Below, in pieces: positions 8,514 to 17,708 of a DNA stretch of 64,000 nucleotides; positions within the stretch are counted from its first letter, which is position 1, and each line of letters opens with the position of its first letter. Where the stretch lies: assembly GCF_014138265.1 (NCBI RefSeq), contig NZ_JACGXL010000002.1:1-64000 (forward strand), given 5' to 3'. Made by a program: the position numbers and the translations under genes. The notes beneath the pieces are model-generated. The model searched no databases. It worked only from the letters and a program-made list of their open reading frames with translations, and had not been told where the DNA came from. This DNA comes from Dokdonella fugitiva. GTDB lineage: Bacteria > Pseudomonadota > Gammaproteobacteria > Xanthomonadales > Rhodanobacteraceae.

Positions 8514-9494
8514 TCATCGCAGTTGGATCGCCGGGCCATGCGGCGCGATCGCGCAGGTCAGGTCGGGCGACACCGGGCGTGGTGCCGGCAGCGCCTTCGG
8601 CATCGGCGCGGCCTTCGGCGCCCCGCGCACGGTCAGCAGCACGCCGACGAGGGTGAGCGCGCCACCCGCGATCGCGAGCACGCCCATCACCTGGCCGAGC
8701 CAGAGCCATGCGAGCACGCCAGCGATGAGTGGCTGCGCGTAGAGGAAACTCGACACGACCGACACCGGCGCGCGCGACAGCGCGAAGCTCCACGCGATGT
8801 AGCCGAGCACGGTCGGGCCGACGCCGAGCCAGACCGCGCTCGCGACCTGCGCACCGGAAGCGAGCGCGAGCTTCTCCGGCAGGTGCAGGCCGAACGGCAA
8901 CAGGCCGAGCGTGCCGACGAAGATGCTCGCCGCGGTGAAACCGATCGGCGACGCGCGCTGCAGCAGCGGCTTCTGGAACACGAAGTAGATGCTCGTCGCG
9001 AGAACCGCCACGAGCACGAGCAACGCCATCGGCTCGAAACGGATCGCGCGGCCCGAACCGAACGTGACGAACAGCGCACCGACGAACGCGATCGCGAGGC
9101 CGACGAGCACGCGCGCACCGAGCGTCTCGCCGAGGCGCAACGCGGCGAGCGCGGCGACCACGCCCGGCGCGATCGAGACGATCACTGAGGCCGAACCGGC
9201 CGGCACGCGCGTCATCGCGTAGCCGAGCGAAAGCTGGTAGACGGTCATGCCGAGCAGCGCGAGCACGACGACCGCAGGCCAGTCGCGCCGCGGCGGCAGC
9301 GTGATCCAGCCGAAAGCGACCGGCAGCGCGAAGATCGCCGACGCGACGAGGAAGCGCAGCAGCGCAAGCTCGGCCGGCGCGAACGCCTGCAGGCCGTAGG
9401 AGATCGCCGGGAATGCCGACGACCAGATGAAGATCGTCACGCCGGCGGCGAGCAGCGGCAGCGCAGCGAGAACGGGACGGCTACGGATGTCCAT
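8514..9494 (-). CDS. EamA-family (drug/metabolite transporter) permease
   Basis: 326 residues with ten predicted membrane helices in two five-helix repeats, the EamA pattern. The first repeat contains TIFIWSSAFPAISYGLQAFAPAELALLRFLVA, the usual opening of this family, and the second contains WLGVGPTVLGYIAWSFALSRAPVSVVSSFLYAQPLIAGVLAWLWLGQ. The last 35 residues are a Pro/Ala-rich cytoplasmic tail. It probably exports a small metabolite or amino acid; substrate cannot be read. The start at 9494 gives MDIRSRPVLAALPLLA. It is divergent from a LysR regulator 300 bp away, which probably controls it. Confidence 0.92.
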   Translation of the reverse strand: MDIRSRPVLAALPLLAAGVTIFIWSSAFPAISYGLQAFAPAELALLRFLVASAIFALPVAFGWITLPPRRDWPAVVVLALLGMTVYQLSLGYAMTRVPAGSASVIVSIAPGVVAALAALRLGETLGARVLVGLAIAFVGALFVTFGSGRAIRFEPMALLVLVAVLATSIYFVFQKPLLQRASPIGFTAASIFVGTLGLLPFGLHLPEKLALASGAQVASAVWLGVGPTVLGYIAWSFALSRAPVSVVSSFLYAQPLIAGVLAWLWLGQVMGVLAIAGGALTLVGVLLTVRGAPKAAPMPKALPAPRPVSPDLTCAIAPHGPAIQLR

Positions 9495-9502
9495 GGTGGA
9501 CC

Positions 9503-9694
9503 TCAGCAGTGCAGAGCGGGACGGCCGTGCGAGCGGTCGTCGTCCGCGGGCGCGCGGTGTTCCGGCGCGCGGGTGGATGGGCGGGGCTCGCCGCCGGCTT
9601 CGCGGCGCGACCCCTCGTTGGACCACAGCGGCTTCGTGGGGTAACCCTCGAGACCCAGGAGACCGCCGGCGATGGCATTCAATTCCTTCAACAT
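9503..9694 (-). CDS. Possible small protein upstream of the EamA transporter
   Basis: A 63-residue frame starting MLKELNAIAGGLLGLEGYPTKP and ending 8 bp before the transporter start, on the same strand. The N-terminal 22 residues look like a real amphipathic helix; the remainder is low-complexity, Arg/Pro/His-rich. The codon phase shows the expected GC preference only in part. It could be a leader peptide coupled to the transporter gene, or chance. No family recognised. If it is not a gene, the gap 9495-9803 holds only regulatory DNA. Confidence 0.4.
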   Translation of the reverse strand: MLKELNAIAGGLLGLEGYPTKPLWSNEGSRREAGGEPRPSTRAPEHRAPADDDRSHGRPALHC

Positions 9695-9786
9695 GGCACT
9701 GACTCGACGACTTGCGGGATTGGCCCGGTGAGCGAGACGATAGGCGGGTTCCGCCGGTCGCGGTAGCGACATGTTTGATAGTCAGA

Positions 9787-9803
9787 CTTGAGGATTATTC
9801 AAG
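9787..9803. promoter_or_regulatory. Candidate LysR-type operator
   Basis: CTTGAGGATTATTCAAG forms an imperfect palindrome with arms CTTGA(G)/(T)TCAAG, matching the T-N11-A style of LysR boxes. It sits directly before the LysR ATG at 9804, where autoregulation would be expected. It also contains the GAGG that may serve as ribosome site. Assignment is inference from position and shape. Confidence 0.35.
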
Positions 9804-10745
9804 ATGGATCGGGCCCCGTTGAACGCGCTGCAGGTGTTCGTCACGGCCGCGCGCGCGCAGAACATGACGCGCGCGGCCGAGCGCCTGCACCTGACCGTGA
9901 GCGCGCTCAGCCACCAGGTGCGGCTGCTCGAACAGCGCCTCGGCGTGACCCTGTTCGTGCGCGGTCCGCGCGGGCTCAAGCCGACCGCCGAAGGTGCGAT
10001 GCTGCTGCAGCGCGTCGGCGCCCACCTCGACGCGATCGACGAGGCGCTGCAGCCGCTGCGCGCGCGTCGCGACTGCGTGCTCAGCATCAGCGCGCTGCCC
10101 TCGCTCGCGTCGAGCTGGCTGATGCCGCGCCTGCCGCGCTTCGTCGCGCAGCATCCGGATTTCGAGTTCAACCTCGATTCGTCGATCGAGCGCGTCGACT
10201 TCGCCGACGGCCGCTTCGATGGGGCGCTGCGCTACGGACCCGGCAATTGGGACGGCGTCACCGCGGAACTCTTGTTCGAGGAATGGCTGACGCCGGTCGC
10301 GAGCCCGGCGCTGCTCGCCGGACGCGCGCGACCGCGCCTCGAGGAACTCGGCGAGTGGCCGCTGCTGAGCCCGGACGATCCATGGCCGCGCTGGTTCGAG
10401 CAATTCGGCGGCAAGGAACCGAAACGCTACGTCGCGACGTTCAGCGACTCGGACACCTTGCAGCGCGCGACCGTCGAAGGCATGGGCGTTTCCCTCGGCC
10501 GCGCGACGCTGATGCGACCGCTGGTCGAGAGTGGTCGCCTCGTCGTGCTGTTTCCCGAACGCATGAAGGCGCGCTACGCGCACCACCTGGTCTATCCCGA
10601 GCGCTCGATCCGGCACAAGGGCTTCCAGGCGTTTCGCGAATGGCTGCATGCGGAAGCCGCGGCGTTCCGCGACAGCGGCGCCGCCGATGCGATGCCGCTC
10701 GCCGCTGCGGCGACGCGCCCGAAGCGGGCGAAACGCGGCGCCTAG
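9804..10745 (+). CDS. LysR-family transcriptional regulator (GcvA-like)
   Basis: 313 residues. Residues 1-65 form the winged helix-turn-helix (LNALQVFVTAARAQNMTRAAERLHLTVSALSHQVRLLEQRLGVTLFVR), the standard LysR N-terminus, with TVSALSHQVRLLE as recognition helix. The substrate-binding domain runs from about residue 92 to 300, with RFDGALRYGPGNWDGVTAELLFEEWLTPVASP resembling GcvA/AmpR types. The C-terminal RPKRAKRGA is a basic tail. It is divergently placed from the EamA transporter and the small frame before it, so it probably regulates them in response to a small ligand. The ligand is unknown. Confidence 0.93.
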   Translation: MDRAPLNALQVFVTAARAQNMTRAAERLHLTVSALSHQVRLLEQRLGVTLFVRGPRGLKPTAEGAMLLQRVGAHLDAIDEALQPLRARRDCVLSISALPSLASSWLMPRLPRFVAQHPDFEFNLDSSIERVDFADGRFDGALRYGPGNWDGVTAELLFEEWLTPVASPALLAGRARPRLEELGEWPLLSPDDPWPRWFEQFGGKEPKRYVATFSDSDTLQRATVEGMGVSLGRATLMRPLVESGRLVVLFPERMKARYAHHLVYPERSIRHKGFQAFREWLHAEAAAFRDSGAADAMPLAAAATRPKRAKRGA

Positions 10746-10825
10746 GCCGCACGACCGTACGCCGGTCGGCATCGATACCGCGCAAGCCGGCCGCGCGGGC
10801 GCGCGGACGGCCTACAGGCGAACCG

Positions 10826-11785
10826 TCATCCGCCGCAAAGATCGCGCGTCTTCTTCGCGTCGCCGCGCAGGCTGTTGTCGACGTAGTAGTCGAGCAGGCC
10901 GCGAGCGAGCTTCTCGTCGGCGACGGGAACCAGCGATTGCGCGTCGCGCATCCAGCCGTCTATGCACGCATCCTTCGCCGCCTTGCTCGCGCCGCACGCG
11001 AGCAGGTGGTCGAACGCGGTGCGCCAGGTCGCGAACTGCGCGCGCGTGAGCGGCGCACCGTGGCCGGGCACGAGCCGCTCGAAGTCGACCTTGGCGAGAT
11101 GGCCGAGCGCGGCCTGCCAGCGCACCGGGCACGCCGTGTCGAACAGCGGCGCCGGCAAGGTCACGAGGTCGCCCGCGGCGAGCGTGCGCGTGGCCGGGTC
11201 GAACAGCCAGACGTCGCCCGCGGTGACTGCGCGCGTCTCGAGGCCGACCTGCACGCGGCGTCCGGCGATTGCCTGCACGCCGGCCCGCTCGATGCGTTCG
11301 TCCGGATACAACGCGGGTCCCGCGTCGATCAGGGCGAGTTCCTCGCGCAGCGCGGCCTTCTGCGCCGGATCGGCGTCCGGCTTGGCGAGGATCGGCTCGA
11401 TCTGCGCGCGGTACTTCGCGAGGAAACCGTGCATCGCCTGCTCGATCGCGCCGCTCGCATGGACGCGCGCGTCGGGATAGGCCTTGCGCAGGCGCGCGTT
11501 GCCGCCGACGTGGTCGAGGTGCCAGTGGCTGTTGAAGATCGCGGCGATCGGCAGGTCGCGCGCATGCGCGTAGTCGATGATCGCGTCGGTGTGCGCGGCG
11601 TGGCGTCCGGTGTCGAACACGATGAGCCCGCCCGCGCCGTCGAACACGACCGTGTTGCCGTCCGGCTGCTCGCCCGCGACGAAGCGCCCCGGCAGCAGGC
11701 GCACGCCGGGCGCGAGGTCGTCGGCGGCGGCAGCGGTCGTGGCGAAAAGGACCAAGGCGAGGTAGGACACGATCCGGCGCAGCAT
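10826..11785 (-). CDS. Periplasmic MBL-fold metallohydrolase
   Basis: 319 residues with a signal peptide (MLRRIVSYLALVLFATTAAA). The metallo-beta-lactamase fold is identified by NSHWHLDHVGGNARL (HxHxDH zinc motif), then GDLVTLPAPLF and PGHGAPLTRAQF, which supply the later metal ligands. It resembles B3-like or QuiP/SoxH-like exported hydrolases, which act on lactones, lactams or other esters; the substrate is not deducible. A long insert rich in Ala/Glu (about residues 115-165) lies between the first motif and the later ligands. The ATG at 11785 is chosen because it starts the signal peptide; the open frame extends upstream without export features. Confidence 0.92.
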   Translation of the reverse strand: MLRRIVSYLALVLFATTAAAADDLAPGVRLLPGRFVAGEQPDGNTVVFDGAGGLIVFDTGRHAAHTDAIIDYAHARDLPIAAIFNSHWHLDHVGGNARLRKAYPDARVHASGAIEQAMHGFLAKYRAQIEPILAKPDADPAQKAALREELALIDAGPALYPDERIERAGVQAIAGRRVQVGLETRAVTAGDVWLFDPATRTLAAGDLVTLPAPLFDTACPVRWQAALGHLAKVDFERLVPGHGAPLTRAQFATWRTAFDHLLACGASKAAKDACIDGWMRDAQSLVPVADEKLARGLLDYYVDNSLRGDAKKTRDLCGG

Positions 11786-11948
11786 CGGCGTACTCCGCTT
11801 GGGGCGATGCGGCGAGCCTCGCATGCCGGACGCGGCGCGGCACCTGCCGTTCGTCCCGGCGCGCCGGCGCGCTTGCGGCAAGGCGTGGCGCCGACGCGCC
11901 GGACGGCGCCGACGTACCATCCGCGTTCCCACGCCGCGGATGCCCCGC

Positions 11949-12629
11949 ATGACGATCGTCGTCCATCATCTCGACAACTCGCGTTCGCAGCGCGTGCTCT
12001 GGCTGCTCGAAGAACTCGGCCTGCCGTACGAGATCTTGGCGTACCGGCGCGATCCGCGCACGATGCTCGCGCCCGATACGCTGCGCCGCGTCCATCCGCT
12101 CGGCAAGGCGCCCGTCGTCGTCGACGGCGAACGCGTGCTCGCCGAATCCGGCGCGATCGTCGAGTACCTCGCCGAACGCTACGGCGCCGCGACGCTCGTG
12201 CCGGCGCGCGACTCGTCCGCGTGGCTGCGCTACCGCTACTGGCTGCACTACGCGGAAGGTTCGGCGATGCCGCCGCTGCTGCTCAAGCTCGTATTCGATC
12301 GCATTGGTCGCGCGAAGATGCCGTTCTTCGCGCGGCCGATCGCGCGCGGCATCGTCGCGCGGGTGCGGCGCAGCTTCATCGACCCGCAACTCGCCTTGCA
12401 CCTCGACTACCTCGAGGGCGAACTCGCGAAGGCACCGTGGTTCGCCGGCGACGCGTTCGGTGCCGCCGACATCCAGATGAGCTTCCCGCTCGAAGCCGCG
12501 GCCGAACGCGCCGGCCTCGACGCCACGCGCCCGCACCTGTGGCAGTGGCTCGAACGCATCCAGGCGCGTCCCGCGTATCGCCGGGCACTCGAACGCGGCG
12601 GTCCGTACGCTTACGCGCGGCCTGCGTGA
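11949..12629 (+). CDS. Glutathione S-transferase family protein
   Basis: 226 residues. The N-terminal thioredoxin-like domain is MTIVVHHLDNSRSQRVLWLLEELGLPYEILAYRRD, with Ser/Arg at the glutathione-activating position. The GSH-binding Pro-Val-Val and Glu-Ser-Gly follow (GKAPVVVDGERVLAESGAIVEYL). The all-helical C-terminal domain ends WLERIQARPAYRRALERGGPY. It resembles fungal/plant-type GSTs found in proteobacteria and should conjugate or reduce hydrophobic electrophiles in the cytosol. An ATG three codons upstream (11940) is an equally possible start. It is divergent from the MBL-fold gene with about 160 bp between. Confidence 0.93.
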   Translation: MTIVVHHLDNSRSQRVLWLLEELGLPYEILAYRRDPRTMLAPDTLRRVHPLGKAPVVVDGERVLAESGAIVEYLAERYGAATLVPARDSSAWLRYRYWLHYAEGSAMPPLLLKLVFDRIGRAKMPFFARPIARGIVARVRRSFIDPQLALHLDYLEGELAKAPWFAGDAFGAADIQMSFPLEAAAERAGLDATRPHLWQWLERIQARPAYRRALERGGPYAYARPA

Positions 12630-12634
12630 CGGCG

Positions 12635-14377
12635 TCAGGACGCGTGCGCGGATGCGTCCGCACGCAGCGCGCGCTCGAGCAGCCAGAGCAACGCGGCGAG
12701 CGCGAGCCAGGCGAGGAAGAAAGGCCCGCGCGGCAACGCGACCGCGCGCGCGTCCCGCACCACCGTGTCGCGCGGACCGACGAGCGCGCGCGTCGCCTCG
12801 CGGTCGGCCGCGGCGGCCAGCGCGACCGCTTCGTCGCGCGCACGCACGTGCCATGCGAGGCGACGGTCGTCGTCGACGAGCACGTGCCAGCCCGCCTCCG
12901 CGGGCCAGTAAGCCGCGCAGCGCTCGCCCGCTTCGTCGACGGCCTGCAGCGGCGTGCTCCGCCCGCCCGGCGATTCGACCGCGGCGCCGGCACCGACACC
13001 GCAGAACACCGCGCGTTCGTCGACGCGCGCGTCCGCCGGCAGGCGCGGCGAAGCGCCCGCACGGGCACGCGCGATGGTCGCGAACGTATCGCTCCACAGG
13101 CTGCCGTAGCGCGCGCGTTCACCAGCGAGCGCGAGGCGGAACGCATCGTCAAGCCACCAGAGGCCGACGCGACCCCGGCCGCGCACGCGCCAGGCGGCGA
13201 GCAACGATCCGTCGTCCGCGCGCAGCAAGGGCGCCGCGTCGGACGCCTGCACGTCGAACGGGCGGCGCGCGAACGCGAGCCGCGCATCAGCGATGCCGAG
13301 GACGCGGTCGAGCGTGACCGCAGCCGGCGCCTGCGCGCTCGCCCGCACGTCGAAGCCGAGTGCCGACCAGTCGCTTGCGACCTCGGCCGGCAGCGGCCCG
13401 GTCGCGCGCAGCAACAGGCCGAGGCCGTCGTCGACGGCATGCAGCAACGCCGCCTTCGGCGCGGCGCCGAGCGCGGCCCAGGCGCGCTCGTCGACGAGTG
13501 CGACGTCGGTCGCCGCAAGCGTCGCCGCGTCGAGCACGGCACCGCCTTCGACGAGGGCGACACCGTCGCTGAGCGCGACGCGGCTGTCGAGGCGCGCGCC
13601 GGCGTCGACGGCCCAGCGGCGCAGGTACTTGAGTTCGGCATCGGGCGCGCCGGCGAGCACGAGCAGTGCGAGCGCGCCACCCTCGCGCACCGCCACCGGC
13701 ACGTCGATCTCGTCGACGCGGGTGCCGTTCGCCTCGCTCGCACGCAGGCGCAACGAGAGCGTGCCCGCCACGCGCGCCTGCGCCGCGAGCGTGAACACGC
13801 CCTGCGCATCGGCGAGCGTGCTCGCGACGATCGCGCCGGCGGGATCGAGCAGTTCGACGCGTGCGCCCGGCGCGCCTTCGACGCGCCCGCCGATGCGCAG
13901 CGCATGGCCGGTGAGCGCGTCGCGCGGCGCGTCGAGCGCGACGATGCCGCGCGGCAGCGGCGCCGCGTCGAACGCGACGACACGGCCGAGCGCCGCATCG
14001 CGATCGCGCGCGGGCAGGCCGCCGCCGACGATGCGCACGCGCGACGCGTCCGCGTGGCGACGCAGCGCACCGGCGAGGTCGGGGGCGCGTTCGATCGCGC
14101 GCGGCGCGTCCACGCCCGGCAGCGCAACGACATCGTCGCCGCGAGCGAGCGCGGCGACCTGCGCCGCCGTGACGCCCGGCGTCAGCACGACGAGTTCGCC
14201 GCCGCGATGCGCTTCGCGTGTCGACGGTGGGTACAGGCAGAACCACAGCGCGAGCGCCGCGAGCAGCTGCACGACGATGCGCGCACCGCGACGACCACGG
14301 CCATCGCGTGCGCTGCGCCAGGCGCCGAGCAACGCAGCGAGCGCGAGCAGGCATGCGACGGCGATCATCGCGTTCAT
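12635..14377 (-). CDS. Large membrane-anchored protein at the end of the MoxR/TldD operon
   Basis: 580 residues. Two N-terminal hydrophobic helices (MNAMIAVACLLALAALLGAW and about residues 33-47) and one near the C-terminus (LPRGPFFLAWLALAALLWLLERAL) bracket an extracytoplasmic region of about 470 residues. Inside it are a likely carboxypeptidase-regulatory-like beta domain (VEGAPGARVELLDPAGAIVAS..) and a domain resembling the glutamine-amidotransferase-like fold of BatA-operon proteins. The ATG overlaps the stop of the upstream gene by four bases, so the two are translationally coupled. The function is probably structural or regulatory in the envelope module of this operon; no active site is recognised. 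The opposite strand carries long open frames, a GC artefact. Confidence 0.85.
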   Translation of the reverse strand: MNAMIAVACLLALAALLGAWRSARDGRGRRGARIVVQLLAALALWFCLYPPSTREAHRGGELVVLTPGVTAAQVAALARGDDVVALPGVDAPRAIERAPDLAGALRRHADASRVRIVGGGLPARDRDAALGRVVAFDAAPLPRGIVALDAPRDALTGHALRIGGRVEGAPGARVELLDPAGAIVASTLADAQGVFTLAAQARVAGTLSLRLRASEANGTRVDEIDVPVAVREGGALALLVLAGAPDAELKYLRRWAVDAGARLDSRVALSDGVALVEGGAVLDAATLAATDVALVDERAWAALGAAPKAALLHAVDDGLGLLLRATGPLPAEVASDWSALGFDVRASAQAPAAVTLDRVLGIADARLAFARRPFDVQASDAAPLLRADDGSLLAAWRVRGRGRVGLWWLDDAFRLALAGERARYGSLWSDTFATIARARAGASPRLPADARVDERAVFCGVGAGAAVESPGGRSTPLQAVDEAGERCAAYWPAEAGWHVLVDDDRRLAWHVRARDEAVALAAAADREATRALVGPRDTVVRDARAVALPRGPFFLAWLALAALLWLLERALRADASAHAS

Positions 14378-16542
14378 CGCACCGTCTCCGGCGCGGCGAG
14401 CACGTCGAGGTAGGCGCGATCCGCGGCGCCGGGCAGCGCGCGCGTCGCCGTCGCGGCCGGCGACGGCGGCAGCAGCGGCCAGAGCGCCGCGCGCAGCTCG
14501 CGCCGGCAATCGACGCAGTCTGGCTCGCGCCGCGCGCGATCGAGCGCGGCGAGTGCGCCGAGCACGTCCGGCGTGTCGCCGCGCGCGCCGAGCGCGCGCT
14601 GTGCCGCGTCCCAGTCGGCCGCACCACGACCATCGAGCGCCTGCCACAACGCCACGAGCGCCGCGTCACCGGCCAGCGTGGGCGCGAGCGACCCGCTGCG
14701 ATCGCCGAGGTCCTTGCGCTCGCCGCCGAGGCGGCGTGCTTCGTCGGGCACGGGCAGCTCGAGGCCGACGCGCGCGAGGTAGATGCGCGTCGCCTGCTGC
14801 ACCTGCTTGATGTAGTCGAGCGCACGATGTTCGTACGGCAGCGCCTGCGCGGGCGCGCCCTGGCGCAGGTGCAGCTCGGCCTGCCACATCTCGGCGAGCG
14901 CGGACTTCAGCGTCGCCCGCGTGTCGGGATCGAGCAGCGTCGCCGCTTCGGCGATGTCGTGCACGTGGCCGTACTCGGCGACGACGTCGCCGGCGTCACC
15001 GAATTTCGCCGGCGCGCCGGTCGGCGCTCGTTCCTGCGCTTCGTGCGCGGCGGCGAGCGCACCGGCCTGCGTGTCGGCACCACCGACCGCGCCTTCGGGC
15101 GCGTGCTCCGCGTGGCCTTCCGATTCCTCGCCGAGGAATTGGCCGTAGCGCAGGCGCAGCAGCTTCTGGTCGACGCCGATCGCGTCGGAGCGCGCGAGGA
15201 ACTTCGCTTCGTCGAGCTGCGCCGCGTCGGCGAGCAGGGCTTCGGTGTCGATGATGATCTGGCGCTGGCTGCGGAAATACGCCGGCATCGTCTTCTGCAC
15301 GATGCCGTCGAGGCCGGCGCTGTCCTTCGACGGATCGGCCGGCCAGCGCAGGATGAGGCTCGGGCTGCGCGTGCGGTTCGCGTTCGGTTCGCGCTCGTCG
15401 TCGACGACGAGGCGCGCGACGACGTCGTCTCCCTTGGAAAAGCCGAGCGCCGCGAGATCGATCGCGTGCGCGTAGCGCAGTACGACGCGTGGCGCACGCG
15501 CTTCGTCGGGCACGGCCTTCGCCGCATCGGCCGGTTCGCCGGCGAGGACGATCACCTGCTCCGTGAATGCGATGTTCTCGCCGCTGCCCTGCGCGTGCGT
15601 GACGACGAGCTCCGCATGCGCGATGCCGTAGTCGTCGCTCGCCTCGAATGCGAGCGGCCAGGTCTTCTGGTGTGCTTCGGCGAGCGTGAGCGTCCGCTCG
15701 GGCGCGAGCACGCGGATCTCCGGCGCGGCGTCGGTGATCGCATCGATGCGGTGCAGTCGATCGTCGGCGAGCGGCGGCGCCGCATCGACGACGATGCGGT
15801 ACAGCATCGAAGCGGCGAGCGTCGCTTCGCCACGCCAGTCGTCGCCGTCGTGCCGCAGCACGACGCGCCGGCCGTCGTGGAGCGCGAGCGCAACCGCGGC
15901 CGGTTGCGGCGCCAGGCGCAGCCGCCAGCGCAGGACCGCGTCCTGCGGCGCCTTCGTGTCGAGCGCGGTCTCGTGGCGTTCGGGCAGGCGCGTGTAGGCG
16001 GGCGGCGCAACCGTGAGTTCGATCGCCGTCAGGCGCGTCGCGTCCGCGCCGGCGCCCGGCGCGGACGCGGCGGCCGGCGAGTCGTCGGCGCGACGCGGCG
16101 CAGGAACGAGGAATGCAACCGCCGACACGAGCAGCGCGAGCGCGAGGCTCGCCGCGAACGCGCGCCGCGGCCACGCGGGGCGAAGGTCGAGCACGAGGCG
16201 GTCGAGCCGTTGCAGCAGGCGCGCGCGCTGCAGCGCGGCGAGTGGCGCGAGCGTGGCCGGTTCGCGGAACAGCAGCGCGGCACTGTCGTCCATCGCTGGT
16301 GCGCGCGCATCGAGCGCACGCGCGAGCCACCGCGTGTCGACACCACGCGTGACGCGCAGCAGCACGATGCCGAGCGCGATGGCTGCGCACACGGCGAATG
16401 CGAGCGCGCCGCGCGCACCGGCGATGCGCAGCAGCAGCACGACGCCCGCGAGCGACGGCGGCAGCGCGAGGCCGAACGCGACGAGGCAGCGACGCGTGCC
16501 CGCGGCACGGCGCAGTCGATCGAGGCGTGGATCGATGCTCAT
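14374..16542 (-). CDS. DUF4175-like membrane protein of the MoxR operon
   Basis: 722 residues. Two hydrophobic helices lie in the first 65 residues and a third at about 130-148 (FAASLALALLVSAVAFLVP). A long periplasmic part follows: a beta-rich segment around residues 175-400 (LTAIELTVAPPAYTRLPERHE.., then repeated EASDDYGIAHAELVV units), then a coiled-coil-like, Glu/Ala/Gln-rich region in the C-terminal third. The pattern matches the DUF4175 family seen in MoxR-BatA loci. Its start ATG overlaps the BatA stop by four bases and its stop overlaps the next ATG, so it lies inside a coupled chain. Biochemical role unknown. Confidence 0.82.
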   Translation of the reverse strand: MSIDPRLDRLRRAAGTRRCLVAFGLALPPSLAGVVLLLRIAGARGALAFAVCAAIALGIVLLRVTRGVDTRWLARALDARAPAMDDSAALLFREPATLAPLAALQRARLLQRLDRLVLDLRPAWPRRAFAASLALALLVSAVAFLVPAPRRADDSPAAASAPGAGADATRLTAIELTVAPPAYTRLPERHETALDTKAPQDAVLRWRLRLAPQPAAVALALHDGRRVVLRHDGDDWRGEATLAASMLYRIVVDAAPPLADDRLHRIDAITDAAPEIRVLAPERTLTLAEAHQKTWPLAFEASDDYGIAHAELVVTHAQGSGENIAFTEQVIVLAGEPADAAKAVPDEARAPRVVLRYAHAIDLAALGFSKGDDVVARLVVDDEREPNANRTRSPSLILRWPADPSKDSAGLDGIVQKTMPAYFRSQRQIIIDTEALLADAAQLDEAKFLARSDAIGVDQKLLRLRYGQFLGEESEGHAEHAPEGAVGGADTQAGALAAAHEAQERAPTGAPAKFGDAGDVVAEYGHVHDIAEAATLLDPDTRATLKSALAEMWQAELHLRQGAPAQALPYEHRALDYIKQVQQATRIYLARVGLELPVPDEARRLGGERKDLGDRSGSLAPTLAGDAALVALWQALDGRGAADWDAAQRALGARGDTPDVLGALAALDRARREPDCVDCRRELRAALWPLLPPSPAATATRALPGAADRAYLDVLAAPETVR

Positions 16543-17708
16543 GACGCGCCTCGCTGCGCCACGTGCGTGGCGAGCACGCGCTCGACGACGAACAGGATCG
16601 CCGCGAGCAGGGCGAATCGCGCATCGAGCGGGCGCACCGGGCCCGGCAACGGCGCCGCGTCGATGCGCGCCTCGTATGTGGCCCGCGCGGGCTCGAACGC
16701 AGCGGCATCGGCGCGATCGGGTGCGCCGGCGGCGCCGCGCAACGCATCGAGCAGCAACGTCGCGAAGCGTGCATCGAGCACGTCGGGTAATCGCGTCGGC
16801 GACAGGCTGTCCGGCAACGCGATCGTCCGCCCGGCGCCCTGCACGCGCGAACGCGCGAGCACGCTGCCGTCCGCATCGCGCCAGAGCGGTTCACCCCCGC
16901 CCGCATCGTGCGCGACGAGCGCGATGCCACCGCGTTCGACCCACGCGTCGACCTCGGCCGGCCGCGACGGCGCGAGCCATGCGAGCCAGCGCGCGTCGGC
17001 GGGCACGCCGCGCGCGAGCGGAGCGGCATCGAGCAGGTAGCGACCCGGCTCGCGCGCGTTCCACGCCGCGACCGCGGCGCGCAGGTAGGGCAACGACGTC
17101 GCGTCCTCGTCCGCGTAGCGCACAGCGAAGTGGATCGTCGCGCGCGCCACCACCGGCGTCGCGTTCGCCTCGCCGTCGACGACGTGCCAGTCGAGCGCAT
17201 GCGCGAGGCGTGGGCGCTCGCCGTCGAGGCCACCAAGCGTGCGCGGCACGACGACGTGCAGCGTCGCGCCGGCGGGCAAGCTCGCATCGGCTTCGCGCAG
17301 CAGGCTCGCGAACGGCACCGCGTGGTCGGCGAGCGGCTGTTCGGCCGGTGGAAACGACGGCGCGAGCCAGCGCAGGTCGACGCCGGTGCGATCAAACAGC
17401 GCGCGCGCCGCGGCCGGATCGGCACCAGGGGCGATGTAGGCGTGTTCGACGCCGTTCGCCTCGACCTGGTCGAGCACCGGCCGCGCGAGCAGCAGTGCGA
17501 GTGTCGCGAGCAGCAGCAGGCGCGCGAGCAGCAGCCACGGCCGCTCGAAGCGAATGCGTCGGCGCGGCTGCACCCGCGCGCTGATCCAGCGCAGCGCGGC
17601 GAATTCGGTGCGTTCGAGCTGCAGCCGCCGCACGAGATGGATGAGGATCGGCAGCGCGCACGCGGCGAGCGCAGCGAGGCCGAGCGGCGCGAGCAGCGCG
17701 AAGCTCAC
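16539..17708 (-). CDS. BatA-like membrane protein
   Basis: 389 residues. The N-terminus MSFALLAPLGLAALAACALPILIHLVRRLQLERTEFAALRWI is the conserved double-pass segment of BatA-domain proteins, followed by a second helix pair (LLLARLLLLATLALLLARPVL). The remaining 300 residues are extracytoplasmic and end in another helix (ALLAAILFVVERVLATHV). No MIDAS motif (DxSxS) is present, unlike BatA with a complete VWA domain. It probably assembles with the DUF58 and MoxR products. Four-base overlaps link it to DUF58 upstream and the DUF4175-like gene downstream. Confidence 0.88.
   Translation of the reverse strand: MSFALLAPLGLAALAACALPILIHLVRRLQLERTEFAALRWISARVQPRRRIRFERPWLLLARLLLLATLALLLARPVLDQVEANGVEHAYIAPGADPAAARALFDRTGVDLRWLAPSFPPAEQPLADHAVPFASLLREADASLPAGATLHVVVPRTLGGLDGERPRLAHALDWHVVDGEANATPVVARATIHFAVRYADEDATSLPYLRAAVAAWNAREPGRYLLDAAPLARGVPADARWLAWLAPSRPAEVDAWVERGGIALVAHDAGGGEPLWRDADGSVLARSRVQGAGRTIALPDSLSPTRLPDVLDARFATLLLDALRGAAGAPDRADAAAFEPARATYEARIDAAPLPGPVRPLDARFALLAAILFVVERVLATHVAQRGAS

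Noticed and set aside
9788-14413. A plus-strand open frame of more than 1500 codons
   Set aside because: It runs antisense across the MBL hydrolase gene and the membrane protein gene. Its composition is Arg/Ala-dominated without any fold pattern, as expected from GC-rich codons read in reverse.
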